The notes: generated by a model not told the origin, from the sequence alone. A stretch of 24,458 bases of DNA from Scytonema sp. UIC 10036 (GCF_009725235.1 NZ_WJFC01000198.1:1-24458); one strand, 5' to 3'. Positions 1 through 8,936 are shown, counted from the first letter of the stretch. Numbers and translations: made by a program.

Positions 1-448
1 ACTATAAGAAAAATAAATTTTTAAAAAAAGAGTCATAAAATTGTTACTTACTAAGCTAGAAATAAAGTAACGACAGGGCAAGTTGTTTCACGATTTTGTA
101 AAAGAAAAGGCATTTTTATGAATTGATAGAAGGAAAGAAATGATGCAATATTATTCTATAGATTAGTGTTCCCAATACCAAAATAAAATAATTTTTCTAA
201 AGAAAATCATTTTATTCCTGACTCGATTTTTTCTTTGTTGTAGTGCTAATTGGTACTGATAACTGTCTTGTCTAAATTGTCTTTAAAGACTAATTGCACC
301 CTTTCCGCTCTAAAATTCTACTTTTGCATATAGGTAAGGCTAGCCGCACAACATTGAATGCTGAGTATTGCCCACCCTAAGCTCATAGGTAATCTTTTAG
401 CGGGAAGGGAGTAGCCTGAAGTTCAGCTGAGAATATAGAGGGTAAATA
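1..448. other. Upstream AT-rich intergenic region
   Basis: AT-rich stretch ahead of the large synthetase gene, with no coding region I can support on either strand. It must hold the promoter of that gene, but I could not assign a convincing -35/-10 pair. The last part contains a degenerate repeat (332-378) related to one found after the gene, and a ribosome binding site AGAGGG at 437-442, six bases before the ATG at 449. Confidence 0.6.
332..378. repeat. Degenerate interspersed repeat, related to 5571-5616
   Basis: The core GCACAACATTGAATG matches GCACAACATCGAATG downstream of the synthetase gene at 14 of 15 positions, and the flanks (GGTAAGGCTAG versus GGTAGGGCTATG) are also similar. The palindromic arms are worn down here, whereas they are perfect in the downstream copy. 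Confidence 0.55.
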
Positions 449-3400
449 ATGAAAAATATCAACAAAAGCATCACCGCTCTTTCACCAGCAAAACAGACAC
501 AACCAAAGTTAGAGTTTCAAAATAATGCGGATTTTAACAAACAACAGACTGTTGTTCAAAGAACTAATGAGGATATCAAAAATCTACAAATTATAGAAGC
601 ATCTCTGTTGAAATCTCCTTGGATTGATGAGTGCGCGGTACTAGTTCGAGAAGGCAAAGCTTTCAAACGAGAGCTAGTTGCTTATCTGGTTGCTGCCAAT
701 CCATTTGCGTTGGAACAGCTAGAATCTCACTTACAAGCCACTTTACCCACTGCTTTAATGCCAAACGCTTATGTTTTAGTCTCTACCATACCACTTACCG
801 AGCAAGGGTTGGTGGACGAACAAGCATTAGTCAACCAGGAAGTTATTGATTCTGAATTAGTGCAGCGATGGGAGGAGCAACTGCGATCGCATTCAGAGGT
901 TGAGCAAGTAGCAGTTGTAGTTGATGAGTATACAGAAAAAATTCCACCACTGCATTTGAAAGACGTTCTTCCTAAGTGGAAAGATTTTAATAAAAACATA
1001 CATCATTCTAACAAAATAGTTACTCAAGCTACCACAGCAAGATCGGATATTCTTGCTATCAGTCGTGGCGAGCCACTAAAATTACCGATAGATGCTCCAA
1101 AGAATCTTGCGGAAGTGCTACTGAAGGCTGCTGTAGGAGCTTCTGAGAAAGGAATTGTCTACATTGACTCTAACGGTTCCGAAACTATTCAGTCTTATCA
1201 AACTTTGTTTCAAGAAGCACAGAGGCTGTTAGCAGGTTTAAGAAAGCTAAATCTTCAGCCTCAAGATAAAGTCATCTTCCTTTTAAATGAGCATCAAGAC
1301 TTTATTCAAGCATTTTGGGGTTGTATTTTGGGAGGGTTTGTCCCAGTACCAATTTCCACTGCATCTAACTATGACGATCTATCTGACAGTCATGTCAAGA
1401 AGCTACAAAACGCATGGCAAGTTTTGGATCGACCTATAGTGTTGACAACTAGTACGATCGCTCCTCAAGTCCGCGCCTTATTCACTCGTTTAAATCTAGA
1501 AAACTGTTTAGTTCAGACGGTAGAAGATTTAAGATTACAAGAACCAATAGAAAATTGGCACTGTAGCCAACCGGATGATCTAGCGTTGTTATTGTTGACT
1601 TCTGGTAGTACTGGTATGCCTAAAGGGGTCACCCTGACACATGGCAATATCATCAGCAGTATCGCTGGTACGTCCAAAACGCAAAATCTGACTGACCAAG
1701 ATATTTCCTTAAACTGGCTACCTCTGGATCATCCCGGTCCTTTAATTCGATGTGTCATTAGATGCATCTTTTTGGGTTGCCAACAGATTCATGCTTCGAC
1801 TGCAATCGTGTTGGAAGATATCTTAGTATGGCTCGATTGGCTCGAACGTTATCGCGTGACAACAACTTGGTCTCCCAATTTTGCTTTTGCCTTGCTGAGC
1901 GATCGTGCTGAAGATATCAAGAAGCGGCGTTGGGATTTATCCTCAGTGAAATCTTTTTTAAACACAGCCGAGCCTATCGTTCCTCAAACAGCACGACGAG
2001 TACTAGAACTACTTTTACCTCATGGATTAGCAGCCAATGCTATGCATTCTTCTTGGGGTATGGCTGAAACTTCCTCAGGTGTCACCTTCTCAGACAGATA
2101 TTTATTAGAATCACCAATCCCGCAGTATTCTTCTTTTGCAGAATTAGGCTTCCCCATTCCTGAAACTTGCCTTCGGATCGTCAATGACAAAAATGAAGTT
2201 GTCAACGAACAAACAATTGGTTATTTACAAGTTAAAGGTTCTACAGTTACCCCAAGTTATTATCACAATCTTGAACTCAATCGAGAAGCCTTCACTGAAG
2301 ATGGTTGGTTAAAAACTGGGGATTTAGGATTTCTGCATGAGGGGCGTCTTACTATTACAGGGCGGACTAAAAATATCATCATCATCAATGGTGTTAACTA
2401 TTACTCTCATGAGATTGAAGAAGTCGTAGCAGCGGTTAAAGGAGTAGAAGTCTCTTACACTGCAGCTTGTGCAACTCGGCAACCAGGAAATAATACAGAC
2501 GAACTGATAGTCTTTTTCCATACTCTTATTACTGAAGAAAAACGTTTAGTAGATCTCCTCAAAGAGATTCGCAGAAATATTGTTAGCAAAATAGGGATAA
2601 AACCTGATTATTTGATTCCAGTTGAAAAACAAACAATTCCCAAGACTTCTATTGGGAAAATTCAACACGCAGAACTAAAAAAGAGATTTGAAAGTGGTGA
2701 GTTTGATGCTATTGTCAAGCGAGTGGATGTTTTGCTGGGCAATCACAATACTCTTCCAAACTGGTTTTATCGTCAAATATGGCGACGAAAAGAAGCAGTC
2801 AGTTTGGATACTCAGCCAACAACAGGGTTAACCCTAGTATTTTTAGATTCATTAGGGTTAGGAGATTTTATTTGCGCTGAGCTAGAAAAACTCGGTAAAC
2901 CTTATATAGGTGTTGAAATAGGCTCGGATTTTGCTAACCTCGCTCATAATCGCTATTGCATCGCTCCAGAAAATTCCGCTCATTACAAACACTTAATAGA
3001 GTGTATTTCAAAAGAAAAGCTTCCAATTACACAAGTATTACATTTGTGGACTTATGACGAGTACGTAGGAGATATTTCCGCTCTCGAAATGCTCGAAGAA
3101 GCGCAAGAGCGTGGAGCTTACAGCCTGCTTTTTTTAGTTCAGGCATTGGATCGGATTCAAGGTTCGGATACGCCAGTTCGGTTGCTGTTAATTGCAAGCT
3201 ACAGTCAAGCCATTTCAACGCAAGAAAAAATAGCTTGTGATCGCGTACCCTTACAAGGACTCGCTAAAACAATCTCCGCAGAATTACCATGGTTGGACTG
3301 TCGGCATCTTGACTTACCCATACAAGACAACAAAATTAATGCAGAATGTATTTCTCAAGAGATTCAAGTTATTCAAAACGAACAGGAAGTTGCTTACCGC

Positions 3401-5542
3401 AATGGGAAACGTTTGGTTCCTCGTCTAGAAAAGGTTGACTTGCTCCAGGAAGAAAAGCAACAACTTCCTTTTAAAGAAGGGGGAATGTATTTAATTTCTG
3501 GTGGACTTGGAGGAATTGGTGTAGAGATTGCCAAATATCTACTACAGTACTACAAAGCTAAGTTGTTGCTTTTAGGTAGGACTTCCTTGCCCGAGCGAAG
3601 TACTTGGGAAAGTTATTTGCACAAAGGAGATGTTGCTTCAGAGCGCATCAAAGCTTACCAGGACTTAGAGCAACTAGAGGGAGAAATTATTTACGAAGCT
3701 GTTGATATTTGTGATTTGGTGCAGTTGAATCAAGTAGTAGAGCGAGTTAGCTATAATTGGAATTCCAATTTAGATGGTATTCTTCATCTAGCAGGGATTA
3801 CCACGAGATGCACGCTTCTTGAAGAAACGCTCGATAGCGTTGCCGCCACATTTCGTCCTAAGGTTTTTGGTACTTGGACGTTGCATCAATTGATTAAACA
3901 CAAGCCAGACAGTGTTTTCATCAGCTTTTCTTCAGTCAACAGTTTCTTTGGAGGTTTTGGTGCAGGTGCCTACTCGGCGGCTAACCGTTTTATAGATGCC
4001 TTTTCCCATTACCAGCGATATCAGAGTTTAGTGCAAAGTTATTGCTTTGCCTGGAGTATGTGGGATGAGGTGGGTATGAGCCGTAGCAATCAAATGAAAG
4101 ATCTAGCGCTTGCCCGAGGATACTATGCCATCACTAAAGAGCAGGGATTGCAATCCTTGTTTACTCTTCTACACCACAACCAAACACAACTTTTGGTGGG
4201 ATTAGATGGCAGCAGGCTTCCCATGCAACAGTACATGGAAACAAAATCTTACTGTATTCATAAATTATCCGCTTATTTGACAGCAAAAACCACAGTATCT
4301 AGCAAGCAATTGCAGGAATTGAAAGTGTGCGATCGCTTCGGTACTCCAAGCTCCTGCAACTTCATAGAGCTTGAGGAAATGCCTCTAACAATCACAGGTG
4401 ACATCGATCGAGAACAACTGACTACCTTAAAGCGTCGCACCAGTCAGTCAGGCGAAAGAGTAACACCAAGAAATGAGTTAGAACGTCAGATTGCTAACAT
4501 TTGGCAACAAGTATTAAGCGTGTCACAAGTGGGGATCTACGATAACTTTTTTGAATTAGGTGGACATTCATTACTAGCTGTCAAATTATTCGCGCAAATT
4601 GAGAAGCAATTTGGAAAAAAACTACCCCTTGCTACCCTTTTTCAATCGGGTACAGTGGAAGCTCTAGCAAGCGTGCTTCAAGAACAACAAGAAATAACTT
4701 CTCAAGTTTTGGGAATAGAGAAGGAGACATCAGAAACTCCTTGGTCATCTTTAGTAGTTATCCAACCTAACGGTTCCAAGCCTTCTCTATTCTTACCCCA
4801 CCCTCTTGGTGGAGAAACTCTGTGTTATCGAACGTTAGCTATGCATTTAGGAACGGATCGACCAGTTTATGGGTTGCAACCACAAGGGCTAGATGGAAGA
4901 CAAGCTCTTTACACTCGTGTTGAAGACATGGCAGCCCATTACATCAAAGAAATTCAGACGGTACAGCCCAAGGGTCCTTACTACTTAGGGGGGTACTCAT
5001 TTGGAGGTATCATTGCTTTCGAGATGGCTCAGCAACTGTATAAGCAAGGTGAAAAAGTAGGCATTCTTGCCATGCTTGATACCACCCGTCCGGGATGCGA
5101 GCGCCGATTATCTTTCCGCCACCGAGTTCTCGAGCATTTAGAGAATTTTTCTCAGCAAGGAGTTACTTACTTACAGTACAAGCTTGTGGGTTGGAGCGAG
5201 TGGATTGGGTTCCATATCCAGTACAAGTATAAAAAGTTAATGGGAATTACCGACACTTCCCGTAAGGATAACAAGTACTTGGAAATCATGGATACTAACT
5301 TTCACGCCCTCGATCGGTACACTTTCCAAACTTATCCCGGTCAAATGACCCTCCTGCGGACTTCCGATCGGCATCGAGACGATGCTACAGGTATGCAGTA
5401 CGACCCGTTGTTTGGTTGGGGTGAATTGGTACAGGGAGGAATAGATGTCCACCATATTCCCGGTTCTCACTATACTTTGTTGGAAGAACCTCATGTTCGA
5501 GTGCTAGCTGAGAAATTAAAAAATTGTTTGGAAAATTCATAA
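449..5542 (+). CDS. Adenylation-ketoreductase-carrier-thioesterase synthetase (NRPS-like, A-KR-T-TE)
   Basis: A 1697-residue multidomain enzyme, predicted to activate a carboxylic acid as its acyl-AMP, load it on a phosphopantetheine arm, reduce a keto group and release the product. Domains: a lead region (about 40-190) resembling degenerate C-terminal pieces of adenylation domains; an adenylation domain (about 215-750) with TSGSTGMPKG at 384-393; a ketoreductase (about 770-1230) with GGLGGIG at 1018-1024, SS at 1161-1162 and Tyr1175 in YSAAN; a carrier domain with GGHSL and Ser1374; and a thioesterase with GYSFGG (Ser1517), Asp1544 and His1674 as likely triad. No condensation, ketosynthase or acyltransferase domain is visible. 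A-KR-carrier modules are known for loading and reducing alpha-keto acids, as in the phenylpyruvate-using loading module of aeruginosin synthetase; substrate choice here is inference. AGAGGG precedes the ATG by six bases. No tailoring genes follow, so it may act alone. Confidence 0.9.
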   Translation: MKNINKSITALSPAKQTQPKLEFQNNADFNKQQTVVQRTNEDIKNLQIIEASLLKSPWIDECAVLVREGKAFKRELVAYLVAANPFALEQLESHLQATLPTALMPNAYVLVSTIPLTEQGLVDEQALVNQEVIDSELVQRWEEQLRSHSEVEQVAVVVDEYTEKIPPLHLKDVLPKWKDFNKNIHHSNKIVTQATTARSDILAISRGEPLKLPIDAPKNLAEVLLKAAVGASEKGIVYIDSNGSETIQSYQTLFQEAQRLLAGLRKLNLQPQDKVIFLLNEHQDFIQAFWGCILGGFVPVPISTASNYDDLSDSHVKKLQNAWQVLDRPIVLTTSTIAPQVRALFTRLNLENCLVQTVEDLRLQEPIENWHCSQPDDLALLLLTSGSTGMPKGVTLTHGNIISSIAGTSKTQNLTDQDISLNWLPLDHPGPLIRCVIRCIFLGCQQIHASTAIVLEDILVWLDWLERYRVTTTWSPNFAFALLSDRAEDIKKRRWDLSSVKSFLNTAEPIVPQTARRVLELLLPHGLAANAMHSSWGMAETSSGVTFSDRYLLESPIPQYSSFAELGFPIPETCLRIVNDKNEVVNEQTIGYLQVKGSTVTPSYYHNLELNREAFTEDGWLKTGDLGFLHEGRLTITGRTKNIIIINGVNYYSHEIEEVVAAVKGVEVSYTAACATRQPGNNTDELIVFFHTLITEEKRLVDLLKEIRRNIVSKIGIKPDYLIPVEKQTIPKTSIGKIQHAELKKRFESGEFDAIVKRVDVLLGNHNTLPNWFYRQIWRRKEAVSLDTQPTTGLTLVFLDSLGLGDFICAELEKLGKPYIGVEIGSDFANLAHNRYCIAPENSAHYKHLIECISKEKLPITQVLHLWTYDEYVGDISALEMLEEAQERGAYSLLFLVQALDRIQGSDTPVRLLLIASYSQAISTQEKIACDRVPLQGLAKTISAELPWLDCRHLDLPIQDNKINAECISQEIQVIQNEQEVAYRNGKRLVPRLEKVDLLQEEKQQLPFKEGGMYLISGGLGGIGVEIAKYLLQYYKAKLLLLGRTSLPERSTWESYLHKGDVASERIKAYQDLEQLEGEIIYEAVDICDLVQLNQVVERVSYNWNSNLDGILHLAGITTRCTLLEETLDSVAATFRPKVFGTWTLHQLIKHKPDSVFISFSSVNSFFGGFGAGAYSAANRFIDAFSHYQRYQSLVQSYCFAWSMWDEVGMSRSNQMKDLALARGYYAITKEQGLQSLFTLLHHNQTQLLVGLDGSRLPMQQYMETKSYCIHKLSAYLTAKTTVSSKQLQELKVCDRFGTPSSCNFIELEEMPLTITGDIDREQLTTLKRRTSQSGERVTPRNELERQIANIWQQVLSVSQVGIYDNFFELGGHSLLAVKLFAQIEKQFGKKLPLATLFQSGTVEALASVLQEQQEITSQVLGIEKETSETPWSSLVVIQPNGSKPSLFLPHPLGGETLCYRTLAMHLGTDRPVYGLQPQGLDGRQALYTRVEDMAAHYIKEIQTVQPKGPYYLGGYSFGGIIAFEMAQQLYKQGEKVGILAMLDTTRPGCERRLSFRHRVLEHLENFSQQGVTYLQYKLVGWSEWIGFHIQYKYKKLMGITDTSRKDNKYLEIMDTNFHALDRYTFQTYPGQMTLLRTSDRHRDDATGMQYDPLFGWGELVQGGIDVHHIPGSHYTLLEEPHVRVLAEKLKNCLENS

Positions 5543-5570
5543 TTCTTAAAGGGGCTGGCGACTGGATGTA

Positions 5571-5616
5571 GGTAGGGCTATGGCGCACAACATCGAATGT
5601 GTGGCATAGCCCTACC
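5571..5616. terminator. Palindromic repeat, possible terminator of the synthetase gene
   Basis: Perfect 12-bp arms GGTAGGGCTATG (5571-5582) and CATAGCCCTACC (5605-5616) enclose a partly self-complementary middle (CACAACAT/ATGTGTG), giving one long hairpin 28 bases after the stop codon. No T-run follows, so it is a mobile-type repeat that may also stop transcription. A related, degenerate copy lies upstream of the gene. Confidence 0.5.
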
Positions 5617-5655
5617 AACTTTGCTAATACGGGAGGCGGAGCCTCTTCTCAGGCA

Positions 5656-5676
5656 TTCCCAGGCGGAGCCTGGGAA
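5656..5676. repeat. 21-nt palindrome, copy 1 of 3
   Basis: Arms TTCCCAGGC and GCCTGGGAA around GGA. Identical copies lie at 8937-8957 and 9143-9163. All three are intergenic, and all sit near smaller GAGGC/GCCTC palindromes. This is typical of dispersed cyanobacterial palindromes, and the hairpin could end transcription. Confidence 0.75.
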
Positions 5677-5693
5677 CGAGAAGTCCCTACTCC

Positions 5694-6179
5694 CTACTCC
5701 GGTAAATTTCCAAACACTCTTTCAACGACTTGTTTAGTCTTAGTTTCTAAAATTTGCCAGTCCACATCTCCCGTTTCATCGATTAAACTGGTATCTATCT
5801 CAACTTTTTCAAGCCCTGGTATGTAGTTAAGAAAACACACTTGATAACACAGTTCCCACAAATCAATACTGACTTGTTGCTCTTGACGCTGTAGGCACAA
5901 ATGATATCCTGGATGGGGCATGGGCAGAATGGAGAGAGTTTCTCTGATTTCCAAGGCTTGCTCTGGTGTTGCAGCTTCCAGGTCTTGCAGGAGCTTAGTC
6001 ACTATAGCTTGAGTCTCATCGGTAGTGCCAGTAGGCCAAATCAAGACATCTTGATAAGTTCCTGTCCAAGAAGATACATCAAGCAGCTTGCGAATATTAT
6101 CGACAACTCGAATAAAAGCTGGTTGCATGAGGATTTCTGCCTGCTGCCATGCTACTGAATCGCTTATTTTAGGTGGCAT
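5694..6179 (-). CDS. Conserved-looking hypothetical protein, 161 aa
   Basis: I do not recognise this family. The ORF runs from ATG at 6179 to a stop at 5694 and encodes a soluble, acidic protein with no signal peptide or membrane segment. It begins MPPKISDSVAWQQAEILMQP, has a tryptophan-containing middle (SSWTGTYQDVLIWP), and a predicted helical, charged C-terminus (QILETKTKQVVERVFGNLPE). A cysteine-containing stretch (LWELCYQVCFLNYIPG) lies near residue 115. It is transcribed divergently from the kinase gene, with about 160 bases between the starts, so the two may share a control region. The 3' end lies about 20 bases from a palindromic repeat. Coding is supported by length and by ordinary protein composition. 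An overlapping 85-codon ORF on the other strand looks like a shadow. Confidence 0.75.
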   Translation of the reverse strand: MPPKISDSVAWQQAEILMQPAFIRVVDNIRKLLDVSSWTGTYQDVLIWPTGTTDETQAIVTKLLQDLEAATPEQALEIRETLSILPMPHPGYHLCLQRQEQQVSIDLWELCYQVCFLNYIPGLEKVEIDTSLIDETGDVDWQILETKTKQVVERVFGNLPE

Positions 6180-6341
6180 TGGAATAAACTAAGGTTATTG
6201 AAAGAAAAATTAACAACGTGTATTTATTAAAAAACTGGGTTTTACATCCAAATCTTTTCCCAAGATAGCGGATTTTATCCAGGAATATTTGGAGATATTT
6301 ATTACGCTCTTTTAATCGGGTGTGAACACTGGGGAGTGAAA

Positions 6342-8216
6342 ATGATAGGCAAGCTACTAGATTACCGTTACCAAGTCATTAAAGTCCTTGCTACAGGGGG
6401 CTTTGGTGAAACATACATTGCTAAAGATACCAAGCGACCGGGCAACCCCATCTGCGTTGTCAAGCACTTAAAGCCTGCGAGTTCTGACTCCAAAGTGTTT
6501 GACACTGCCAGACGGCTGTTTCATAGTGAAGCTGAAACTCTGGAAAAATTGGGCAATCATGACCAAATACCCCGACTTTTGGCTTATTTTGATGAAAACC
6601 AAGAATTTTTCTTGGTACAAGAATTTGTTGAAGGGCATCCTCTCAGCGATGAATTGCATCCGAACCGTCGCTGGAATGAAAACCAAGTTACGGCGATGCT
6701 ACAGGAAGTTCTCGGTATCTTGAAATTTGTCCACGGTCAAGGCGTTATTCACCGTGACATCAAACCAGATAACATCATCCGCCGCTCTTCGGATGGCAAA
6801 TTAGTTTTAGTGGATTTTGGAGCAGTCAAGCAATTACGTGTATCTTCTGGATACTCTACCAATACACAATTGTTTACGGTTGCGGGAAACCATTCTGCTA
6901 CGGTAGCTATTGGGACTCCCGGTTATATGCCCACAGAACAAGGACAAGGCAAACCCCGTCCTAACAGCGATCTTTACTCTTTAGGTATTATCGCTATTCA
7001 AGCGCTAACGGGTATTGCGCCAATGGATTTACAAGAAGACACTTACACGGGGGAAATCCTATGGCAGCATTTAGTTCCTATAAGCAATAATTTGGAAGCG
7101 GTTTTAAGCAAGATGGTGCGATACCATTTTAAAGACCGCTACCAAAGTGCATCGGAAGCACTGCAAGCGTTACAGTTGTTTGCGCCTGCGTCTTCAGTTC
7201 AATTAGAATATGTTAACACTTCTACAAGCTACCAAGCCATCAAGTATTCGTCTCCTGAATCCAGACAGAAAACAATCGCCGTAGCCCCAATAAATCCTGT
7301 TGCTCGTTCACCAATCGAAGCTGCACCTAAATCCACGCCCACGCCCAAAGCAAATAACGGACCTGATTTACTACAGCTATCAATTTTAGCTCTTTTAGCT
7401 GGTGGCGCTGCTGCTATCACCCCAGCTGTAGTAAAAAATGTTCAAAATGTTGTCGCTAATTTTTCCGATCGTAGCAGTACAACATCATCACAAATGTGCT
7501 TTGCAGTTATTAAAGAAAATTCAAATATTCGTTCTGAACCCAGTAACATTTCTGATAGCGTTATAAAAACTATTACAGAAGATAGTCATTTTGAAGTGAC
7601 AGGTTTGCGAACAAAGCGCGGTTGGGTACAAATTAAACTCGATCCTAAAACCTCAGGTTGGGCACATCCCGATATTATCAAAAATAATGAACTTTGGGTT
7701 GATTGCCTGCGAGACAAAGGAACCGCAGTTAAAACAGAGGATGATGAGGATCTGATTACAGTCCGTCCCGCTCCTAAGGCGAAATCAAAACCAGCCGTAA
7801 AGCCAAGCCCTTCATCTTCAGAAGATTTATTGGACAAATTACAGGGGGCATCTGCTGAGGATTCTAAAATTTTAGAACAAGCTAGAAAGAAATATGAATC
7901 GGGAGATTTACAGGGTGCGATCGCATTACTAAAATCTGTGACTTCTAATGCTCCTGCTGTCAAAGAGACAACAGAAATGGTAGCTCAATGGCAGAAAGAT
8001 TGGGCTAAAGCAGAAGCTTTATTTAAAGATATCGATACAGCGATTGCTGAAGGACAATGGGATAAAGTTTTGGGGTATAAAAACGACCCAGAAAAATTAC
8101 CCGATATTCAGTATTGGCAAGAGAAAATTGAGCCACTCTTTAAACAAGCTGCCGATAATATAGGCAAAAAAGAACCTCTGAAAAACACCCCTGAAGAATC
8201 GAATGTAGACCGCTAA
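6342..8216 (+). CDS. Membrane-anchored Ser/Thr protein kinase with SH3-like domain
   Basis: A 624-residue eukaryotic-type (Hanks) kinase. The catalytic domain (about 1-275) has a glycine-rich loop ATGGFGETY, Lys41 in CVVKHLK, catalytic HRDIKPDNI with Asp139, DFG with Asp158, and an activation-segment end GTPGYMPTEQ, so all key residues for activity are present. A Pro/Ala-rich linker leads to one membrane segment (about 343-364), then an SH3-like domain (about 386-455; IRSEPS, GWVQIK, GWAHPD), a charged linker and a helical TPR-like tail (EQARKKYESGDLQGAIALL). This predicts a cytoplasmic kinase with a sensor part across the membrane. A GTG at 6336 is possible, but ATG 6342 is preferred because GGAG at 6333-6336 sits five bases before it and family members begin close to this point. 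It faces the hypothetical gene at 5694-6179 divergently and converges on the 8289-8837 gene. Its substrate is unknown. Confidence 0.93.
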   Translation: MIGKLLDYRYQVIKVLATGGFGETYIAKDTKRPGNPICVVKHLKPASSDSKVFDTARRLFHSEAETLEKLGNHDQIPRLLAYFDENQEFFLVQEFVEGHPLSDELHPNRRWNENQVTAMLQEVLGILKFVHGQGVIHRDIKPDNIIRRSSDGKLVLVDFGAVKQLRVSSGYSTNTQLFTVAGNHSATVAIGTPGYMPTEQGQGKPRPNSDLYSLGIIAIQALTGIAPMDLQEDTYTGEILWQHLVPISNNLEAVLSKMVRYHFKDRYQSASEALQALQLFAPASSVQLEYVNTSTSYQAIKYSSPESRQKTIAVAPINPVARSPIEAAPKSTPTPKANNGPDLLQLSILALLAGGAAAITPAVVKNVQNVVANFSDRSSTTSSQMCFAVIKENSNIRSEPSNISDSVIKTITEDSHFEVTGLRTKRGWVQIKLDPKTSGWAHPDIIKNNELWVDCLRDKGTAVKTEDDEDLITVRPAPKAKSKPAVKPSPSSSEDLLDKLQGASAEDSKILEQARKKYESGDLQGAIALLKSVTSNAPAVKETTEMVAQWQKDWAKAEALFKDIDTAIAEGQWDKVLGYKNDPEKLPDIQYWQEKIEPLFKQAADNIGKKEPLKNTPEESNVDR

Positions 8217-8288
8217 TGGCTAATGGCTAATGGCTAATAGAAAAATGACAATTAGCAATTAGCAATTAGCAATTAGCAATTAGCCATT
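8214..8288. repeat. Inverted heptamer arrays forming a hairpin between convergent genes
   Basis: Three copies of TAATGGC (8214-8234) are followed by five copies of CAATTAG (8249-8283). The two arrays are partly complementary: AATGGCTAAT pairs with ATTAGCCATT at 8279-8288, so the whole block can fold back. It begins inside the kinase stop codon region and ends at the stop of the opposing gene, where it could act as a terminator for both. Confidence 0.7.
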
Positions 8289-8837
8289 TTATTTTTTCAC
8301 TGGTTGAGGTGGAGTTGGTCGCTCTAAACCAGCCGTAAAAAAGTAAACGCGATCGCAATATTGGCTAGAGCTAGAGCAAACAGCTTCAACAGCAATATTA
8401 GAAACATTGCTCACATCAAGTGCCAAAGTAGTTGACTGACCTGGGGTGACAGTGCGGCTTTCCACCTGTTGACCATCCAAGTACACTCGAACATCAACAC
8501 TTGTATTCTTTGTGCTGTTATCGCGCATTCCAAATCCTAAATTTAAAGTTTGAAACACGGGTTGAGGACGGTTTTCTGGCTTAATATTGCAAGTGAGTGA
8601 AGCAGAGCGGGAACCGGGTCCTAGATAAAATTGACTAGTATAAACTGCTCTTCCTATAGAAACATCAAGATTTTGCTCGCGGGCAGTGCCAAGCCCACTA
8701 TTAACACATTTGGCATTCAGCAAGGGTATAGGGCGCTGTGCCTTTTGTGCATGAGCAATTCCTCCAGTAACAGTGGTGACTAAGGATAAAAGTACAGTAG
8801 TGGCGATCGTTGAAGCAATTAAACTAGTTTTTTGCAT
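8289..8837 (-). CDS. Small exported hypothetical protein, 182 aa
   Basis: I cannot place this in a named family. The N-terminus is a clear Sec signal peptide: MQKTS, then a long hydrophobic run of Ala, Thr, Leu and Val, with a likely cut after AHA near residue 30. The mature part of about 150 residues looks rich in beta strands and holds four cysteines (AKCVNS, LTCNI, AVCSSSSQYC), which could form two disulfides in the periplasm. The phrases VYLDGQQVESRTVTPGQSTT and ALDVSNVSNIAVEA suggest a small carbohydrate-binding or immunoglobulin-like fold, as in NPCBM-type domains, but this is an impression only. It ends with a proline-rich PTPPQPVKK tail. It converges on the kinase gene across a heptamer hairpin and is separated from the SdrD-repeat gene by a repeat-filled spacer, so it is probably a single-gene unit. 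Confidence 0.8.
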   Translation of the reverse strand: MQKTSLIASTIATTVLLSLVTTVTGGIAHAQKAQRPIPLLNAKCVNSGLGTAREQNLDVSIGRAVYTSQFYLGPGSRSASLTCNIKPENRPQPVFQTLNLGFGMRDNSTKNTSVDVRVYLDGQQVESRTVTPGQSTTLALDVSNVSNIAVEAVCSSSSQYCDRVYFFTAGLERPTPPQPVKK

Positions 8838-8936
8838 TTTTGTCTAGTAAATAAAGTTGCGGCAATAGGGCAAAAACAAAAATAATAATAACTTGGTTTG
8901 GTTAATGGTTAGTGGTTAGTTGTTAGTCGTTCCTCG

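Noticed and set aside
6336..6341. GTG at 6336 as the kinase start
   Set aside because: The GGAG ribosome binding site overlaps it; ATG at 6342 has correct spacing and a normal family N-terminus.
8214..8288. CRISPR-like array
   Set aside because: The units are 7-mers with no spacers. The same holds for the arrays at 12452-12573, 18420-18536 and 23463-23531; none has a repeat-spacer pattern.
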